64,000 nucleotides of DNA from an uncultured Oscillospiraceae bacterium (GTDB taxonomy: Bacteria; Bacillota; Clostridia; Oscillospirales; Oscillospiraceae). The stretch spans positions 1 to 64,000 of the forward strand of contig CANRBG010000001.1 of NCBI GenBank assembly GCA_947628805.1, read 5' to 3'. How positions within the stretch are numbered: position 1 is the stretch's first letter; each line of letters opens with the position of its first letter. Positions 27,373 through 39,962 of the stretch are shown here, piece by piece. The notes under the pieces were generated by a model that had not been told where the DNA came from, made no database searches, and saw only the letters and a list, made by a program, of their open reading frames with translations. The position numbers were made by a program, and so were the translations under genes.

Positions 27373-27389
27373 GCCGCCCCGGCGGTTTT
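27373..27389 (+). terminator. Weak terminator after the serine hydrolase gene
   Basis: A short CCGC/GCGG stem followed by TTTT, directly before the GH127 promoter. The stem is only four or five pairs, so efficiency is doubtful. Confidence 0.35.
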
Positions 27390-27391
27390 CG

Positions 27392-27420
27392 TTGACAAAG
27401 CCGGTCTGATCCTGTACGCT
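27392..27420 (+). promoter_or_regulatory. Promoter of the GH127 gene
   Basis: Consensus TTGACA (27392-27397), 17-base spacer, TACGCT (27415-27420), 32 bases before the ATG at 27452. Confidence 0.65.
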
Positions 27421-27451
27421 GAGCACAGAAATATAACGGGGAGGTAACGCC

Positions 27452-29392
27452 ATGCGCGCACGTCCAGAGCCCATCGGATTGAAAGATATATCCATCCACG
27501 ACGCCTTCTGGGACCGCTATACCCGCCTTGTGCCGGAGAAGATGCTGCCCTATCAGTGGCAGGCATTGAACGACCTGGTGCCGGACGCGGAACCCAGCCA
27601 CTGCATCGAAAACCTGCGCATCGCCGCCGGCGAGGCGGCCGGCCATTTCCACGGTTTCGTGTTCCAGGACACGGACATCGCCAAGTGGCTGGAGGCGGCG
27701 GCCTATACCCTGGCCTGGCGGCCTGACCCGGCGCTGGAGGCTCTGGCCGACCAGGCCATTGCGCTCATCGGCCGGGCCCAGGAGCCGGACGGCTATCTGG
27801 ACAGCTATTTCACCATCGAGGCCCCGAACAGCAGGTTCCGCAACCTGCGCTACGGCCACGAGCTCTATACCGCCGGCCATATGATCGAGGCGGCGGTGGC
27901 CTATTACCAGGTCACGGGCAAGCGGCGCTTTTTGGACATCATGTGCCGCACGGCGGATCTGATCTGCCGGGTCTTCCGCACGGAGGAATTCCGCTCCGCC
28001 TACCCGGGCCACGAGGAGATCGAGCTGGCTTTGATCCGGCTGTACGCCGTTACCGGCAAACGGGACTATCTGGATATGGCCCGTGAATTTGTGGACCGCC
28101 GGGGCGCCGACCCGGATTACTTTGCCCATGAGGCGGCCCACCCCGACTGGATCCCTTTCTTCGGCCAGACCCGGGACGAGCGGGTGGACACGAAATACCA
28201 CCAGTGCCACATGCCGGTGCGGGAGCAGACCGCCGCCGAGGGCCACGCGGTGCGGGCGGTGTATCTGCTGACCGCCATGGCGGATCTGGCATGGGAATAC
28301 CAGGACCAGACCCTGGACGATGCCTGCCGGCGGCTTTATGAGAACATCACCCAGCGGCGGATGTACGTGACCGGTGGCATCGGTTCGTCGGGCGTCATGG
28401 AGCGGTTCACCGCGGACTTCGATCTGCCCAACGACGCCGCCTATGCCGAGAGCTGCGCCTCCATCGGCCTGGCTATGTTCTGCCGACGGATGGTCCAGAA
28501 CACCCGGGACGGCCGCTACGCCGACACCATGGAGCGGGCCCTGATGAACACCGTCACCGCCGGGGTGGCCCTGACCGGGGACGCTTTTTTCTACGTCAAC
28601 CCCCTGTCCGTCTGGCCGGACAACTGCCTGGAGGACACCTCCATGGCCCATGTCAAGCCCGTGCGGCAAAAGTGGTTTGGCTGCGCCTGCTGCCCGCCCA
28701 ATATCGCCCGCACTTTCGCCTCTCTGGGCCAGTACGCCGCGCTGACCGCCCCGGAGGGGATATGGCTGAACCTGTTTTTCACCGGCCGGCTCACCGCCGT
28801 TCTGGGCGGCCAGCCGGTGGAGATCGAATGCCAGACCGCCTTCCCCTTCGATGGGTCGGTCACGCTCCGCGTCCACGCCGCCGCGCCGGCCAATGGGGCG
28901 ATCGCCCTGCGGCTGCCCGCCTACGCCAAGGACCCGGCGGTCCTGCGAAACGGCGCGGCCGCCGCCCCCCGTCTGGAGAAGGGCTACCTCTATCTGGACG
29001 GCCCCTGGCAGGACGACACGGTCCAATACGGCTTTTCCATGCCGGCCCGCTTCGTCTGGGCCGATCCCCGGCTCCGGGCGGACACGGGCCGGGCCGCCGT
29101 GATGAAGGGCCCGCTGGTCTACTGCCTGGAGGAGATCGACAACGGAGACGATCTGGCGGCCCTGTCCGTGGATACGTCCGCCGGGCTCGTCGAGAGCTAT
29201 GATCCCGCTCTGCTGGGGGGCACGGCGGTGATCCGGGCCAAAGGCAAACGGCTCGCCGCAGCGGCGGACGGGGCCCTCTATCGGGACGCGCCCCCCGCCG
29301 AGACGCCGGCGGAGCTGACATTCGTTCCCTACTGCTTCTGGGGCAATCGAGGCCCCGGAGAGATGCAGGTCTGGACCAGGACCTGCTCCTGA
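27452..29392 (+). CDS. GH127 beta-L-arabinofuranosidase
   Basis: A 646-residue enzyme like Bifidobacterium HypBA1, which releases L-arabinose from beta-L-arabinofuranosides. The zinc/cysteine site is complete: Glu333 and Cys335 in YAESCASIG, then Cys413 and Cys414 in GCACCPPNIAR. They correspond to HypBA1 Glu338, Cys340, nucleophile Cys417 and Cys418. The N-terminal half is an alpha/alpha barrel, followed by beta-sandwich domains. No signal peptide, so it acts inside the cell on imported arabino-oligosaccharides. The AGGGGAGG-like site (GGGGAGG) precedes the ATG. It complements the alpha-arabinosidases in the same locus. Confidence 0.93.
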   Translation: MRARPEPIGLKDISIHDAFWDRYTRLVPEKMLPYQWQALNDLVPDAEPSHCIENLRIAAGEAAGHFHGFVFQDTDIAKWLEAAAYTLAWRPDPALEALADQAIALIGRAQEPDGYLDSYFTIEAPNSRFRNLRYGHELYTAGHMIEAAVAYYQVTGKRRFLDIMCRTADLICRVFRTEEFRSAYPGHEEIELALIRLYAVTGKRDYLDMAREFVDRRGADPDYFAHEAAHPDWIPFFGQTRDERVDTKYHQCHMPVREQTAAEGHAVRAVYLLTAMADLAWEYQDQTLDDACRRLYENITQRRMYVTGGIGSSGVMERFTADFDLPNDAAYAESCASIGLAMFCRRMVQNTRDGRYADTMERALMNTVTAGVALTGDAFFYVNPLSVWPDNCLEDTSMAHVKPVRQKWFGCACCPPNIARTFASLGQYAALTAPEGIWLNLFFTGRLTAVLGGQPVEIECQTAFPFDGSVTLRVHAAAPANGAIALRLPAYAKDPAVLRNGAAAAPRLEKGYLYLDGPWQDDTVQYGFSMPARFVWADPRLRADTGRAAVMKGPLVYCLEEIDNGDDLAALSVDTSAGLVESYDPALLGGTAVIRAKGKRLAAAADGALYRDAPPAETPAELTFVPYCFWGNRGPGEMQVWTRTCS

Positions 29393-29399
29393 GGCCGGT

Positions 29400-29428
29400 T
29401 TGACAACGGTCTGAAACGGGGATATAAT
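29400..29428 (+). promoter_or_regulatory. Promoter of the DUF624 gene
   Basis: Perfect TTGACA (29400-29405), 17-base spacer, perfect TATAAT (29423-29428). It starts eight bases after the GH127 stop, giving the small membrane protein strong independent expression. Confidence 0.85.
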
Positions 29429-29486
29429 GCGGATATAAGCGCATTTAACGCGTGAAAGAGCATGATCAAACGAAAAGAGACGAGCC

Positions 29487-30161
29487 ATGAAGAGACTTTT
29501 TGATCTGGACAACCCCGTCATGCGGGCCTTGGGCAAGCTGTACGATCTGATGATCGCCAACGTCTTGTTTCTGGTGTGTTCTCTGCCGGTGCTGACCTTC
29601 GGAGCGTCCCTGGCCGCCATGACGAAGGTGACCCAGGATATCGTGCGCGAGACCGGCTCCGGGACGGCCAGGACGTTTTTCCGCGCCTTTCGGTCCAACT
29701 TCCGGCAGGCCACCGTCCTGTGGCTGATCCTGGCGGCGTTTTTTGTCTGTACAGTCTGCAATCTTGTGCTCATCGACACCTATCTCACCGGTACGGCCGC
29801 CCAGGTGATGCGAGTGGCGCTGATCATGTTCGCGGTGGTCGTGGTAGCGGTTGCCTGCTACATGTTCCCGCTTCTGGTCCGCTATGAGAACACCCTGCTT
29901 GCCCACTGCCGCAACGCGCTCATACTGACCGGCGCGAAGCTGCCCCGGACCGTGTGTCTGGTGGTCCTGACGCTGCTGCCCGCCGCGCTGGCCTACTACT
30001 CCCTGGCGTCGTTTTTGCGGATATCGCTGCTGTTTTCCGTGATCGGCTTTGCCGGACTGAATTACCTGTGCAGCCTGCTGCTCCGGCCCGTCATGGCCCA
30101 GTTGGAGAAAGACCAGACCCCGGCGGCGGAGGAAAAAGAGGACGCGGAGACGCCGGCATAA
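29487..30161 (+). CDS. DUF624 family membrane protein (YesL-like)
   Basis: A 224-residue protein with about five membrane helices. It opens FDLDNPVMRALGKLYDLMIANVLFLVCSLPVLTFGAS, the signature of DUF624/YesL proteins, which are regularly found beside family 1 sugar ABC importers and polysaccharide-degrading enzymes in Firmicutes. Function is unknown. The tail is acidic (TPAAEEKEDAETPA). It has its own very strong promoter. Confidence 0.9.
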   Translation: MKRLFDLDNPVMRALGKLYDLMIANVLFLVCSLPVLTFGASLAAMTKVTQDIVRETGSGTARTFFRAFRSNFRQATVLWLILAAFFVCTVCNLVLIDTYLTGTAAQVMRVALIMFAVVVVAVACYMFPLLVRYENTLLAHCRNALILTGAKLPRTVCLVVLTLLPAALAYYSLASFLRISLLFSVIGFAGLNYLCSLLLRPVMAQLEKDQTPAAEEKEDAETPA

Positions 30162-30182
30162 GCGCCGTACGACCATGCAAAC

Positions 30183-30217
30183 AAGGCCCGGAATGCGCTC
30201 AGCGCATTCCGGGCCTT
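30183..30217. terminator. Bidirectional terminator between DUF624 and GH51 genes
   Basis: A 16-pair perfect stem, AAGGCCCGGAATGCGC and its complement, with loop TCA. T-rich tails occur on both strands (GGTTTTTTCTGTTTTT on plus). It serves the convergent genes ending at 30161 and 30246. Confidence 0.85.
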
Positions 30218-30245
30218 TGCCGGTTTTTTCTGTTTTTATAACAGT

Positions 30246-33210
<2,965 letters not shown>

Positions 33211-33214
<4 letters not shown>

Positions 33215-34080
33215 CCTTTGACCGCGCCGGCCGTCATGCCTTCCACGATGAACCGCTGGGCGAACAGGTAGATCAGCAGCAGCGGCAGTATCGCGAAGCA
33301 GGAACCGGTGATCATCAGGTCGTAGTTGTTGCCGTAGGGGGACCAGAGGGTGTTCAGACCGATGGGGACGGTGTACTTGTTGGCGTCAGAGATCACCAGC
33401 ATCGGCCACAGCAGGGCGTTCCACGCGCCCATGCCGGTCAGCACCGCCATGGAGGCGTAGGCCGGCTTCATGATGGGCATCACGATGCGGAAGAAGATGC
33501 CGTACTCCGTGCAGCCGTCCAGACGGGCCGTCTCCAGCAGGTCTTTGGGCACGTTGGTCAAAAACTGCCGGAAGAAGAACACCGCGCTCATGTTGACCAA
33601 AAACGGCAGCATGACGCCCGCGTAGGTGTTGCGCAGGCCCATGGCGTTGATCTGGGTGTACATGGGGAGCATCAGGATCTCCAGGGGCACCATCATGACC
33701 AGCAGCACGCACATGAACAGGGCGTTTTTGCCCTTGAAGTCGTACTTGGCGAAGCCGTAGGCCACCATGGACGACAGCAGCAGCGTCAGACCACCCTGGA
33801 CCAGAACGATCATCAGGCTGTTGCGGTACCAGATGAAGTAGTTGTGTGGATTGTACTCGCCGTTGGACATGATGCCGGTGAACAGATAGCGCCAGGCCTT
33901 GACGTGCAGCAGTTCAAAGGTGGGATTCAGGTTCAGGCCGCTGACGAACAGCTCCGCGCCGCCCTTGAAGGTACCCAGCAGCAGCGCGTACAGCGGGATC
34001 AGAAACAGGACGCACAAAATGGCGAAGAATATCGTGAGCAGCGCGGTCCCTACGGGACGGCTTCCAACTTTCTCGTTCAT
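33211..34080 (-). CDS. ABC transporter permease, MalG/AraQ type
   Basis: A 289-residue permease with six predicted helices and the EAA loop PKDLLETARLDGCTEYGIFFRIV. It ends GMTAGAVKG like the permease at 12461. With the gene just upstream (one-base gap) and the binding protein it should import arabino-oligosaccharides. There is no ATPase gene nearby. Its stop overlaps the start of the secreted arabinanase gene, tying uptake and hydrolysis together. Confidence 0.92.
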
Positions 34081-34081
34081 G

Positions 34082-35278
34082 TCAGTCCTCCTTCTTCCTG
34101 CCGATCGTGCCGGTGACCCACAGCTGCAGCACGGTGACGATCATGGCGCCGACCAGCAGCACCAGGCCCACCGCGGAGGCGAAGCCGAGGCGGTCCACCT
34201 GCTCGAAGCCGTAGCGGTACAGGTAACCGACGATGGTGAGGCCGTAGTTCTTCGGGGAGTTGTTGCCGCCGAAGATCATGTAGCTCTCGGTGAACATCGA
34301 CAGGCCCGCGTAGATGGAGATGGTCAGCACGTAGATGGTGGTGGGCTTCAGCAGCGGCAGACTGATCTTGGTGAACTTCTGCCAGTTGGTGCAGCCGTCC
34401 AGCGTGGCCGCCTCATAAAGCTCCGTGGGGATGGACTTCAGGCCGGCCATGTAATAGAGCATATTCATGCCCGTCCACCGCCAGAAACACAGCAGCACCA
34501 TGGCGAACATGGACCCGCTGGCGGTCTTCAGCCAGGCGATGGGCTCCAGGCCGAACAGACCCCGCAGCTGGTTCATCATGGCGCCGTCCAGCTCGGAGAA
34601 CATCATCCGGAAGATGATACCGGCCACCACGACGGAGCACAGCACCGGCATGAAGGCGATGGTCTTGAAAAGTCCGCCCGTCTTTGCCATCTTGGACTCG
34701 GTCAGGTATGCCAGCAGCATGGGCACCGGGACCAGGATCGCGCAGGTCAGGACCATGTATATCACGGAGTTTTTCACGGCGGTGTGGAAGTTTTTGTTGG
34801 CGAACAGGTTTTTATAGTTTTCAACGCCGATAAACTTGCTCCCCGCGCCGGTGACCTCCTGGAAGCTCATCTTGATGGTGGTGAGCAGCGGGTATGTAAA
34901 GAACAGAAGGAACGTGATGATAAAGGGCGCGATGAACACGAACGGGGCGATCTTCTGGTTATACAAAAGCTCCCGGTTCATGGCCACATATCCCACGATC
35001 ATCGCTATACCAAGCAGCATGACCCACAGCCGCCTGCGGACGATCATGAACCACAGGTTCTGGAGGGCCGAATAGCTCTGCCCCTCCTCCAGCGCGCCAA
35101 AGAAATAGTCGCCAAGGTCGCCGTGCTGATCGTAAGCGGCGTCGAAGCGGACGGCCTTACCCTGGAGGGAGAACAGAGCGACAATGCCTACGATGAACAC
35201 GATAATGCCCAGGATCAAAAGTAAGGTTGCCCGATGGCCTTCCTTCTTTTTGATCGTTGCGATCGATTGATCTTGCAT
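34082..35278 (-). CDS. ABC transporter permease, MalF/AraP type
   Basis: A 398-residue permease, about 100 residues longer than the MalF-type protein at 13318 because of an N-terminal region with two extra membrane segments (LLLILGIIVFIVGIVALF and LWVMLLGIAMIVGYVAM). The EAA loop is TELYEAATLDGCTNWQKFTKI. It pairs with the AraQ-type permease. The extension resembles that of MalF-like proteins with additional helices; its role is unclear. Confidence 0.9.
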   Translation of the reverse strand: MQDQSIATIKKKEGHRATLLLILGIIVFIVGIVALFSLQGKAVRFDAAYDQHGDLGDYFFGALEEGQSYSALQNLWFMIVRRRLWVMLLGIAMIVGYVAMNRELLYNQKIAPFVFIAPFIITFLLFFTYPLLTTIKMSFQEVTGAGSKFIGVENYKNLFANKNFHTAVKNSVIYMVLTCAILVPVPMLLAYLTESKMAKTGGLFKTIAFMPVLCSVVVAGIIFRMMFSELDGAMMNQLRGLFGLEPIAWLKTASGSMFAMVLLCFWRWTGMNMLYYMAGLKSIPTELYEAATLDGCTNWQKFTKISLPLLKPTTIYVLTISIYAGLSMFTESYMIFGGNNSPKNYGLTIVGYLYRYGFEQVDRLGFASAVGLVLLVGAMIVTVLQLWVTGTIGRKKED

Positions 35279-35297
35279 TGTTTCTTCCCCTTTCCGC

Positions 35298-35398
35298 GCG
35301 CATCGCTCGCGATGCGCAGATTCTCGCGCGGCGTCCGTCCCGGGCAGAGGCGAAAGACGCGCTATATAAAGCGCATGGGAGCGCTAAGGCTCCCATGC
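35298..35398 (-). terminator. Hairpins after the arabinan binding-protein gene
   Basis: Reading on the minus strand, GCATGGGAGC pairs with GCTCCCATGC (plus 35373-35398) and is followed by GCGCTTTATATAGCGC. Then a nearly continuous palindrome GCGCATCGC-tc-GCGATGCGC (plus 35298-35317) sits just before the permease ribosome binding site. The first probably attenuates transcription after the binding-protein gene. Confidence 0.55.
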
Positions 35399-35419
35399 AT
35401 GCAAGGGTGTCTTCAGAGA

Positions 35420-36715
35420 TCAGAACAGATCGCTGTCAATAGCGTCCTGCGCATCCTCCAGAGCCGTCGCGGTGTCGACGCCGTCAACATAGACCTCGTT
35501 CCACAGAGTGGTGCCAAGGTAGTTGTTGATGGTGGGGCTGATGCTGGTGGACTGGATGTAGCCGATCTCGTCCTTCATGGGCAGCAGCGCGTCGATGGGA
35601 TAGCCGATGAAGTACTGGTTGAACTTGTTGTCGTCGGTCTTCATGATGGAGTCGTCGTCCCAAATGGAGGTGTTGCAGGGGTCGAAGCCCAGGACCTCCC
35701 AGATCTGCGCCTCGCCCTCGGGAGCGATCTTGGCGTAGACCAGGAACTCGGCGGCCAGATCGGGGTCAGTGCCGTTGGCATACACCACGGTGCCGGTACC
35801 GCCCTGGCCGATGGAGCGCATCTGGCCCTCCTCGAACACGGGAGCGGGAGCGACCACGTAGCGATCCTTGCAGGACTCGCCGATCTCATCGGTGAAGCGG
35901 CTCATGAACCAGAAGGGCATGATCACGCTGGCGATCTTGTTGTTGGCGATGTAGGCCTTGCCCTCCTCGGTGTCGGGCTGGCCGCCGGGGCAGGTCTCGC
36001 AGATACCGGCCTCCAGCCAGGACTTCTGGGTATCGATGACCTTGGCCACCTCTTCGGTGTTGATCAGGGCCTCGGTGCCGGTCTCATCCTGCCAGTCGGT
36101 GCCCAGCTGGGCGAGCATCAGGGAGGCGACCCACTGGGTGCTGGTCTCCACGGTGCCCATCCAGGCGTCGGGATCGGCTTCCTTCAGGGCGACGCCCGCG
36201 TTGTACCAGTCGTCCCAAGTCTTGATGTCTTCATAGTTGACGCCGGCGGACTCCAGCAGCTCCTTGTCATAGAAGGAGACCATCGCGCCCACGTGCAGAG
36301 GAGCGCCATAGTACTTGCCGTCCTTGGCGTAGATCTCCAGACGGGCCTTGACCAGGTCGTCCATGTAGGGGCTCAGAGCGTCGGTCAGGTCGACCAGCTT
36401 ATCGCTGTAAGCCAGCACGTTGGGGAACTGGCCCAGCTCCACGTCGCAGATGTCGGGCGCGCCTTCGTCGGCCTGCAGAGCGACCTTCAGTTTGTTGTGC
36501 ATGTCGTCATAGCCCAGAGTGGTCACTTCGATCTCGATCTGACGATCAGGATTCTCCGCGTTCCAACGCTCGGCGGCCTTTTCAAAGAACTCCTGATGCT
36601 GGGCGATGAACGTCCACATCGTGAGCTTGGTCGCTCCGCCGTCATCGGCAAAAGCCACCGGGGCCAGAGTGAGAACCATGCACAGGACCAAAACCATTGC
36701 AAAGACTCTCTTCAT
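35420..36715 (-). CDS. Sugar ABC transporter substrate-binding protein (AraN-like)
   Basis: A 431-residue secreted family 1 binding protein. The signal peptide is MKRVFAMVLVLCMVLTLAPVAFA with a type I site before DDGG; there is no lipobox. The mature part begins ATKLTMWTFIAQHQEFFEKAAERWN, the usual SBP_bac_1 opening. First gene of an operon with two permeases, a secreted arabinanase and GH51, so its ligand is most likely an alpha-1,5-arabino-oligosaccharide. A strong AAGGAGG site precedes the ATG. Confidence 0.92.
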   Translation of the reverse strand: MKRVFAMVLVLCMVLTLAPVAFADDGGATKLTMWTFIAQHQEFFEKAAERWNAENPDRQIEIEVTTLGYDDMHNKLKVALQADEGAPDICDVELGQFPNVLAYSDKLVDLTDALSPYMDDLVKARLEIYAKDGKYYGAPLHVGAMVSFYDKELLESAGVNYEDIKTWDDWYNAGVALKEADPDAWMGTVETSTQWVASLMLAQLGTDWQDETGTEALINTEEVAKVIDTQKSWLEAGICETCPGGQPDTEEGKAYIANNKIASVIMPFWFMSRFTDEIGESCKDRYVVAPAPVFEEGQMRSIGQGGTGTVVYANGTDPDLAAEFLVYAKIAPEGEAQIWEVLGFDPCNTSIWDDDSIMKTDDNKFNQYFIGYPIDALLPMKDEIGYIQSTSISPTINNYLGTTLWNEVYVDGVDTATALEDAQDAIDSDLF

Positions 36716-36888
36716 TTTGGATATACCCTCCTTAAAAATATATTGATGAGCTTTCTCCGCTCAACAATCCTGTCGAAAAGCCCCCTCTCGAGGGGCGCCA
36801 GCCGCGCCGCGTCCCGGCGGAAAGGATTTTCCTATTTATTCCAATTCAATGATATGTACTCTTTTTTGGCCCGACCATCATTAATGCA

Positions 36889-36918
36889 AGTATAATACAC
36901 AAAAACCCTCTTCGTCAA
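36889..36918 (-). promoter_or_regulatory. Promoter of the arabinan uptake operon
   Basis: On the minus strand TTGACG (plus 36913-36918), 18-base spacer, TATACT (plus 36889-36894). It leaves a leader of roughly 165 bases with a GCCCC/GGGGC hairpin near 36780-36796. The 36716-37089 gap holds only this and the divergent GH43 promoter. Confidence 0.6.
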
Positions 36919-37008
36919 CCCTTTTTGTTTTGCGATTTCCACAAATATTGCATGAAATCGACCGCCGGTCCTTTCGCCGTCCGGGCGGGGCGTTCTCGCC
37001 GGATCCGC

Positions 37009-37037
37009 TTGCAATCAGGCGGTCCGCATGATAAAAT
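37009..37037 (+). promoter_or_regulatory. Promoter of the GH43-GH51 unit
   Basis: TTGCAA (37009-37014), 17-base spacer ending TGA, TAAAAT (37032-37037): an extended -10 promoter 53 bases before the ATG at 37090. Confidence 0.7.
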
Positions 37038-37089
37038 GCGGTTTGAAACGGTATTGCTTTTTCAATCATAGCGCCCGGAGGGACGATAT

Positions 37090-38040
37090 ATGACCGACCT
37101 GATCTTCAATAAGCCCTGGATACCCCAGCGGGCGGACCCGTATGTGTACCGCCACACGGACGGGACGTACTATTTTACCGCATCGGTGCCGGAGTATGAC
37201 GGCATCCGCCTGCGTCACGCGTCGACCCTGGCGGGCCTGGCCCAGGCCCCGGAGACGGAGGTCTGGCACAAGCATGACAGCGGGATCATGTCCATCCACA
37301 TCTGGGCCCCCGAGCTGCACTATCTGGACGGGAAATGGTACATTTACTATTCCGGCGGCGACAAGGACGATATCTGGGAGATACGGCCCTACGTGCTGGA
37401 GTGTCAGGGCGATGACCCCATGGCCGGGCCATGGGTGGAGCGGGGCAAGCTGACCCGCGCTTCGGGGGACGACTTCTCCTTTGAGGCCTTCTCCCTGGAC
37501 GGCACGGTCTTTGAGGACGCCGGACGGCGGTACTATGTCTGGTCCGAAAAGGTGGGCGTGGGCAAACAGATCGCCAACCTCTACATCGCCCGAATGAGCT
37601 CCCCTACCAGTCTGGAGACGGTCCAGGTGCTGCTGTCCAGCCCTGACTACGACTGGGAGCGGGTGGGCTTCTGGGTCAACGAGGGCCCGGCGGCCATCCA
37701 CCACGCCGGCCATATCTACCTGACCTATTCCGCCTCCGAGACGGGTGTGAAGTACTGCATGGGTATGCTGACGGCCAGGGAGGGGACGGATCTGCTGGAT
37801 CCCCTGAACTGGAAGAAGGAGCGCTGGCCTGTGCTGACCAGCGATTTCGGCAGGGGCATCTACGGCCCCGGCCACAATTCCTTCACCACCGACGAGCAGG
37901 GCAATGACATCATGGTATACCACGCCCGGACCGAGGAGAAGATCGTAGGCAACCCCCTCTATAACCCCAACCGCCACGCCATGCTGATGCGACTGCGCTG
38001 GGATGGGGCGGGAAGGCCCGTCTTTTCCTACGACGACTGA
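37090..38040 (+). CDS. GH43 exo-alpha-L-arabinofuranosidase (intracellular)
   Basis: A 316-residue single-domain GH43 propeller. The likely catalytic residues are Asp16 (RADPYVY), Asp137 (FSLDGTVF) and Glu198 (VNEGPAAI). GPGHNSF near the C-terminus mirrors other arabinan-acting GH43 enzymes. There is no signal peptide. The sequence style fits the GH43 subfamily of exo-1,5-arabinofuranosidases (subfamily 26 by recollection). It begins a unit with GH51 and DUF6171 genes, the former 20 bases downstream. Confidence 0.9.
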   Translation: MTDLIFNKPWIPQRADPYVYRHTDGTYYFTASVPEYDGIRLRHASTLAGLAQAPETEVWHKHDSGIMSIHIWAPELHYLDGKWYIYYSGGDKDDIWEIRPYVLECQGDDPMAGPWVERGKLTRASGDDFSFEAFSLDGTVFEDAGRRYYVWSEKVGVGKQIANLYIARMSSPTSLETVQVLLSSPDYDWERVGFWVNEGPAAIHHAGHIYLTYSASETGVKYCMGMLTAREGTDLLDPLNWKKERWPVLTSDFGRGIYGPGHNSFTTDEQGNDIMVYHARTEEKIVGNPLYNPNRHAMLMRLRWDGAGRPVFSYDD

Positions 38041-38059
38041 CCAAAAAGGAGGCATCCCT

Positions 38060-39565
38060 ATGGCGACGATCAGGATCGACGAGACGGCCCCCCGGGGCCG
38101 GATAGCCCCGGAGATATACGGCCACTTTTCCGAGCATCTGGGCCGGTGCATCTATGAGGGCGTTTTTGTAAAGCCGGACAGCGGCATCCCCAACGACAAC
38201 GGCATGCGCCGGGACGTGGTGGAGGCTCTGCGGGAGATCCGCGTGCCCGTGCTGCGCTGGCCCGGCGGCTGCTTTGCCGACGAGTACCATTGGCGGGACG
38301 GCATCGGCCCCCGGGAAAGCCGCAAAAGGATGGTCAACACCCACTGGGGCGGGGTGGTGGAGGACAATTCCTTTGGCACCCACGAGTATTTTGAGCTGTG
38401 CCGCCAGCTTGGCTGCAAGACCTACGTCAACGGCAACGTGGGCAGCGGCACGGTCCGGGAGATGAGCGAGTGGGTGGAGTACATGACCTTCGGCGGCGTC
38501 TCGCCCCTGGCGGAGCTGCGGGCCCAAAACGGCCATAAGGACCCCTGGCGGCTGGACTATTTCGGCGTGGGCAACGAAAACTGGGGCTGCGGCGGCAACA
38601 TGACCCCGGAGTACTATGCCAACCTCTACCGCCGCTACCAGACCTATGTGCGCCAGTACGACCCCGGCGCTCCCATCGCCAGGATATGCGGCGGGCCCAA
38701 CGTGGACGACGACAACTGGACCCGGAAGGTGCTGGAGACCTGCTATGCAAGCCCCCACCCGCCGGAGGACTTCCATGGCTTCATGGACGGGCTCAGCCTG
38801 CACTACTACGTCCATCCCGGTGGCTGGGACAACAAGGGCAGCGCGACGGAGTTTACCGACGAGGCGTTTTATGCCACCATGGAAAAGGCCCTGTGGATGG
38901 AGGACCTTATCAAGCTGCACGGCGGTATCCTGGACCGGTTCGACCCGGACAAGAGGATCGGCCTGATGGTGGACGAGTGGGGCGCCTGGTACGATGTGGA
39001 GCCGGGCACCAATCCGGGCTTTCTCTACCAGCAGAACACTATGCGGGACGCGCTGGTGGCGGCGGTGACGCTGAACATCTTTAATAACCACTGCGACCGG
39101 GTGAAGCTGGCCTGCATCGCCCAGATGGTGAACGTGCTCCAGTCGGTGCTGCTGACGGAGGGCCCCCGGATGGTCCGCACCCCCACCTGGTATGTGTTCC
39201 ATATGTACCGGGATCACCAGGGCGCCCGGCTGTTGGATACCGCGGTGGAGGGCGCCGGGACCGTGGGCGGCGGTCTGCCCAACATCCAGACGTCCGCCTC
39301 TCTGGACCGGGACGGCAAAACCGTTATGGTGACGGCGGCCAACCTGTCCCTGACCCGGGCTCAGGACGTGACCTTCCGGCTCAGCCGGTCCTACATCGCC
39401 TGCGGAGAGGGGACCATCCTGGCCGGAGACGCCCATGATCACAACACCTTTGACGAGCCTGACACGGTGCGGGAGGAGAAGCTGGACGTGATGGGCGTGG
39501 GTCCGCTGGTCAATATCCGCCTGCCCGCCTGTTCGGTGGCGGCGGTCCGGTTCAGGCTGGCGTGA
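38060..39565 (+). CDS. Second GH51 alpha-L-arabinofuranosidase
   Basis: A 501-residue GH51 enzyme, clearly diverged from the one at 30246. Acid/base Glu173 lies in [11 protein letters not shown] and nucleophile Glu306 in [11 protein letters not shown]. No signal peptide. The extra FGG/WGCGG features resemble the GH51 group with broader specificity on branched arabino-oligosaccharides, an inference. The ATG follows AAAAAGGAGG. It overlaps the next gene as GTGA. Confidence 0.95.
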   Translation: MATIRIDETAPRGRIAPEIYGHFSEHLGRCIYEGVFVKPDSGIPNDNGMRRDVVEALREIRVPVLRWPGGCFADEYHWRDGIGPRESRKRMVNTHWGGVVEDNSFGTHEYFELCRQLGCKTYVNGNVGSGTVREMSEWVEYMTFGGVSPLAELRAQNGHKDPWRLDYFGVGNENWGCGGNMTPEYYANLYRRYQTYVRQYDPGAPIARICGGPNVDDDNWTRKVLETCYASPHPPEDFHGFMDGLSLHYYVHPGGWDNKGSATEFTDEAFYATMEKALWMEDLIKLHGGILDRFDPDKRIGLMVDEWGAWYDVEPGTNPGFLYQQNTMRDALVAAVTLNIFNNHCDRVKLACIAQMVNVLQSVLLTEGPRMVRTPTWYVFHMYRDHQGARLLDTAVEGAGTVGGGLPNIQTSASLDRDGKTVMVTAANLSLTRAQDVTFRLSRSYIACGEGTILAGDAHDHNTFDEPDTVREEKLDVMGVGPLVNIRLPACSVAAVRFRLA

Positions 39566-39810
39566 GCACGCGGTGGTGCCTGCGCTGTCTTTTGCGGGAG
39601 TTCGACGAGCAGGCGTATGTGAAGACGCTGAAAGAGCGCATCGAGCGCACCCCGGCCCGGGAGCGGACCGATCCGGCGGCATATGACGCGCGGCTGGAGG
39701 TCTGCAGGGCCTGCGACCGGCTGGAGCGGGGCACATGCCTGGCCTGCGGGTGCTATGTGGAGCTGCGGGCCGCCTCCAAACGGGGCCGCTGCCCCTATGG
39801 GAAATGGTGA
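39562..39810 (+). CDS. Small cysteine-rich DUF6171 protein
   Basis: An 82-residue protein with four Cys pairs or singles: CLRC at the start, CRAC in the middle, then CLACGC and a final CPYGKW. It is probably a zinc-binding or iron-sulfur mini-domain. It matches the DUF6171 pattern of Clostridia proteins of unknown function. The GTG start overlaps the GH51 stop codon, so it is translated by coupling with an arabinosidase gene. Confidence 0.75.
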   Translation: MSTRWCLRCLLREFDEQAYVKTLKERIERTPARERTDPAAYDARLEVCRACDRLERGTCLACGCYVELRAASKRGRCPYGKW

Positions 39811-39828
39811 AAAGGATAAAAAGCACAC

Positions 39829-39853
39829 GGCGCGGTCCTTCGGGGGCCGCGCC
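39829..39853 (+). terminator. Terminator of the GH43-GH51-DUF6171 unit
   Basis: GGCGCGG pairs with CCGCGCC, with further pairs around a TTCGG-type loop; GCGCTATGTTTTT follows. Confidence 0.6.
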
Positions 39854-39962
39854 GCGCTATGTTTTTCCCGGCGCCTTTACACGGATCTTACATTCCCGTG
39901 GTGGCGGACTTTACAATGGACGGGTACGATAGAGACAGAAAATCGAGAGCGGGAGCGTTATT

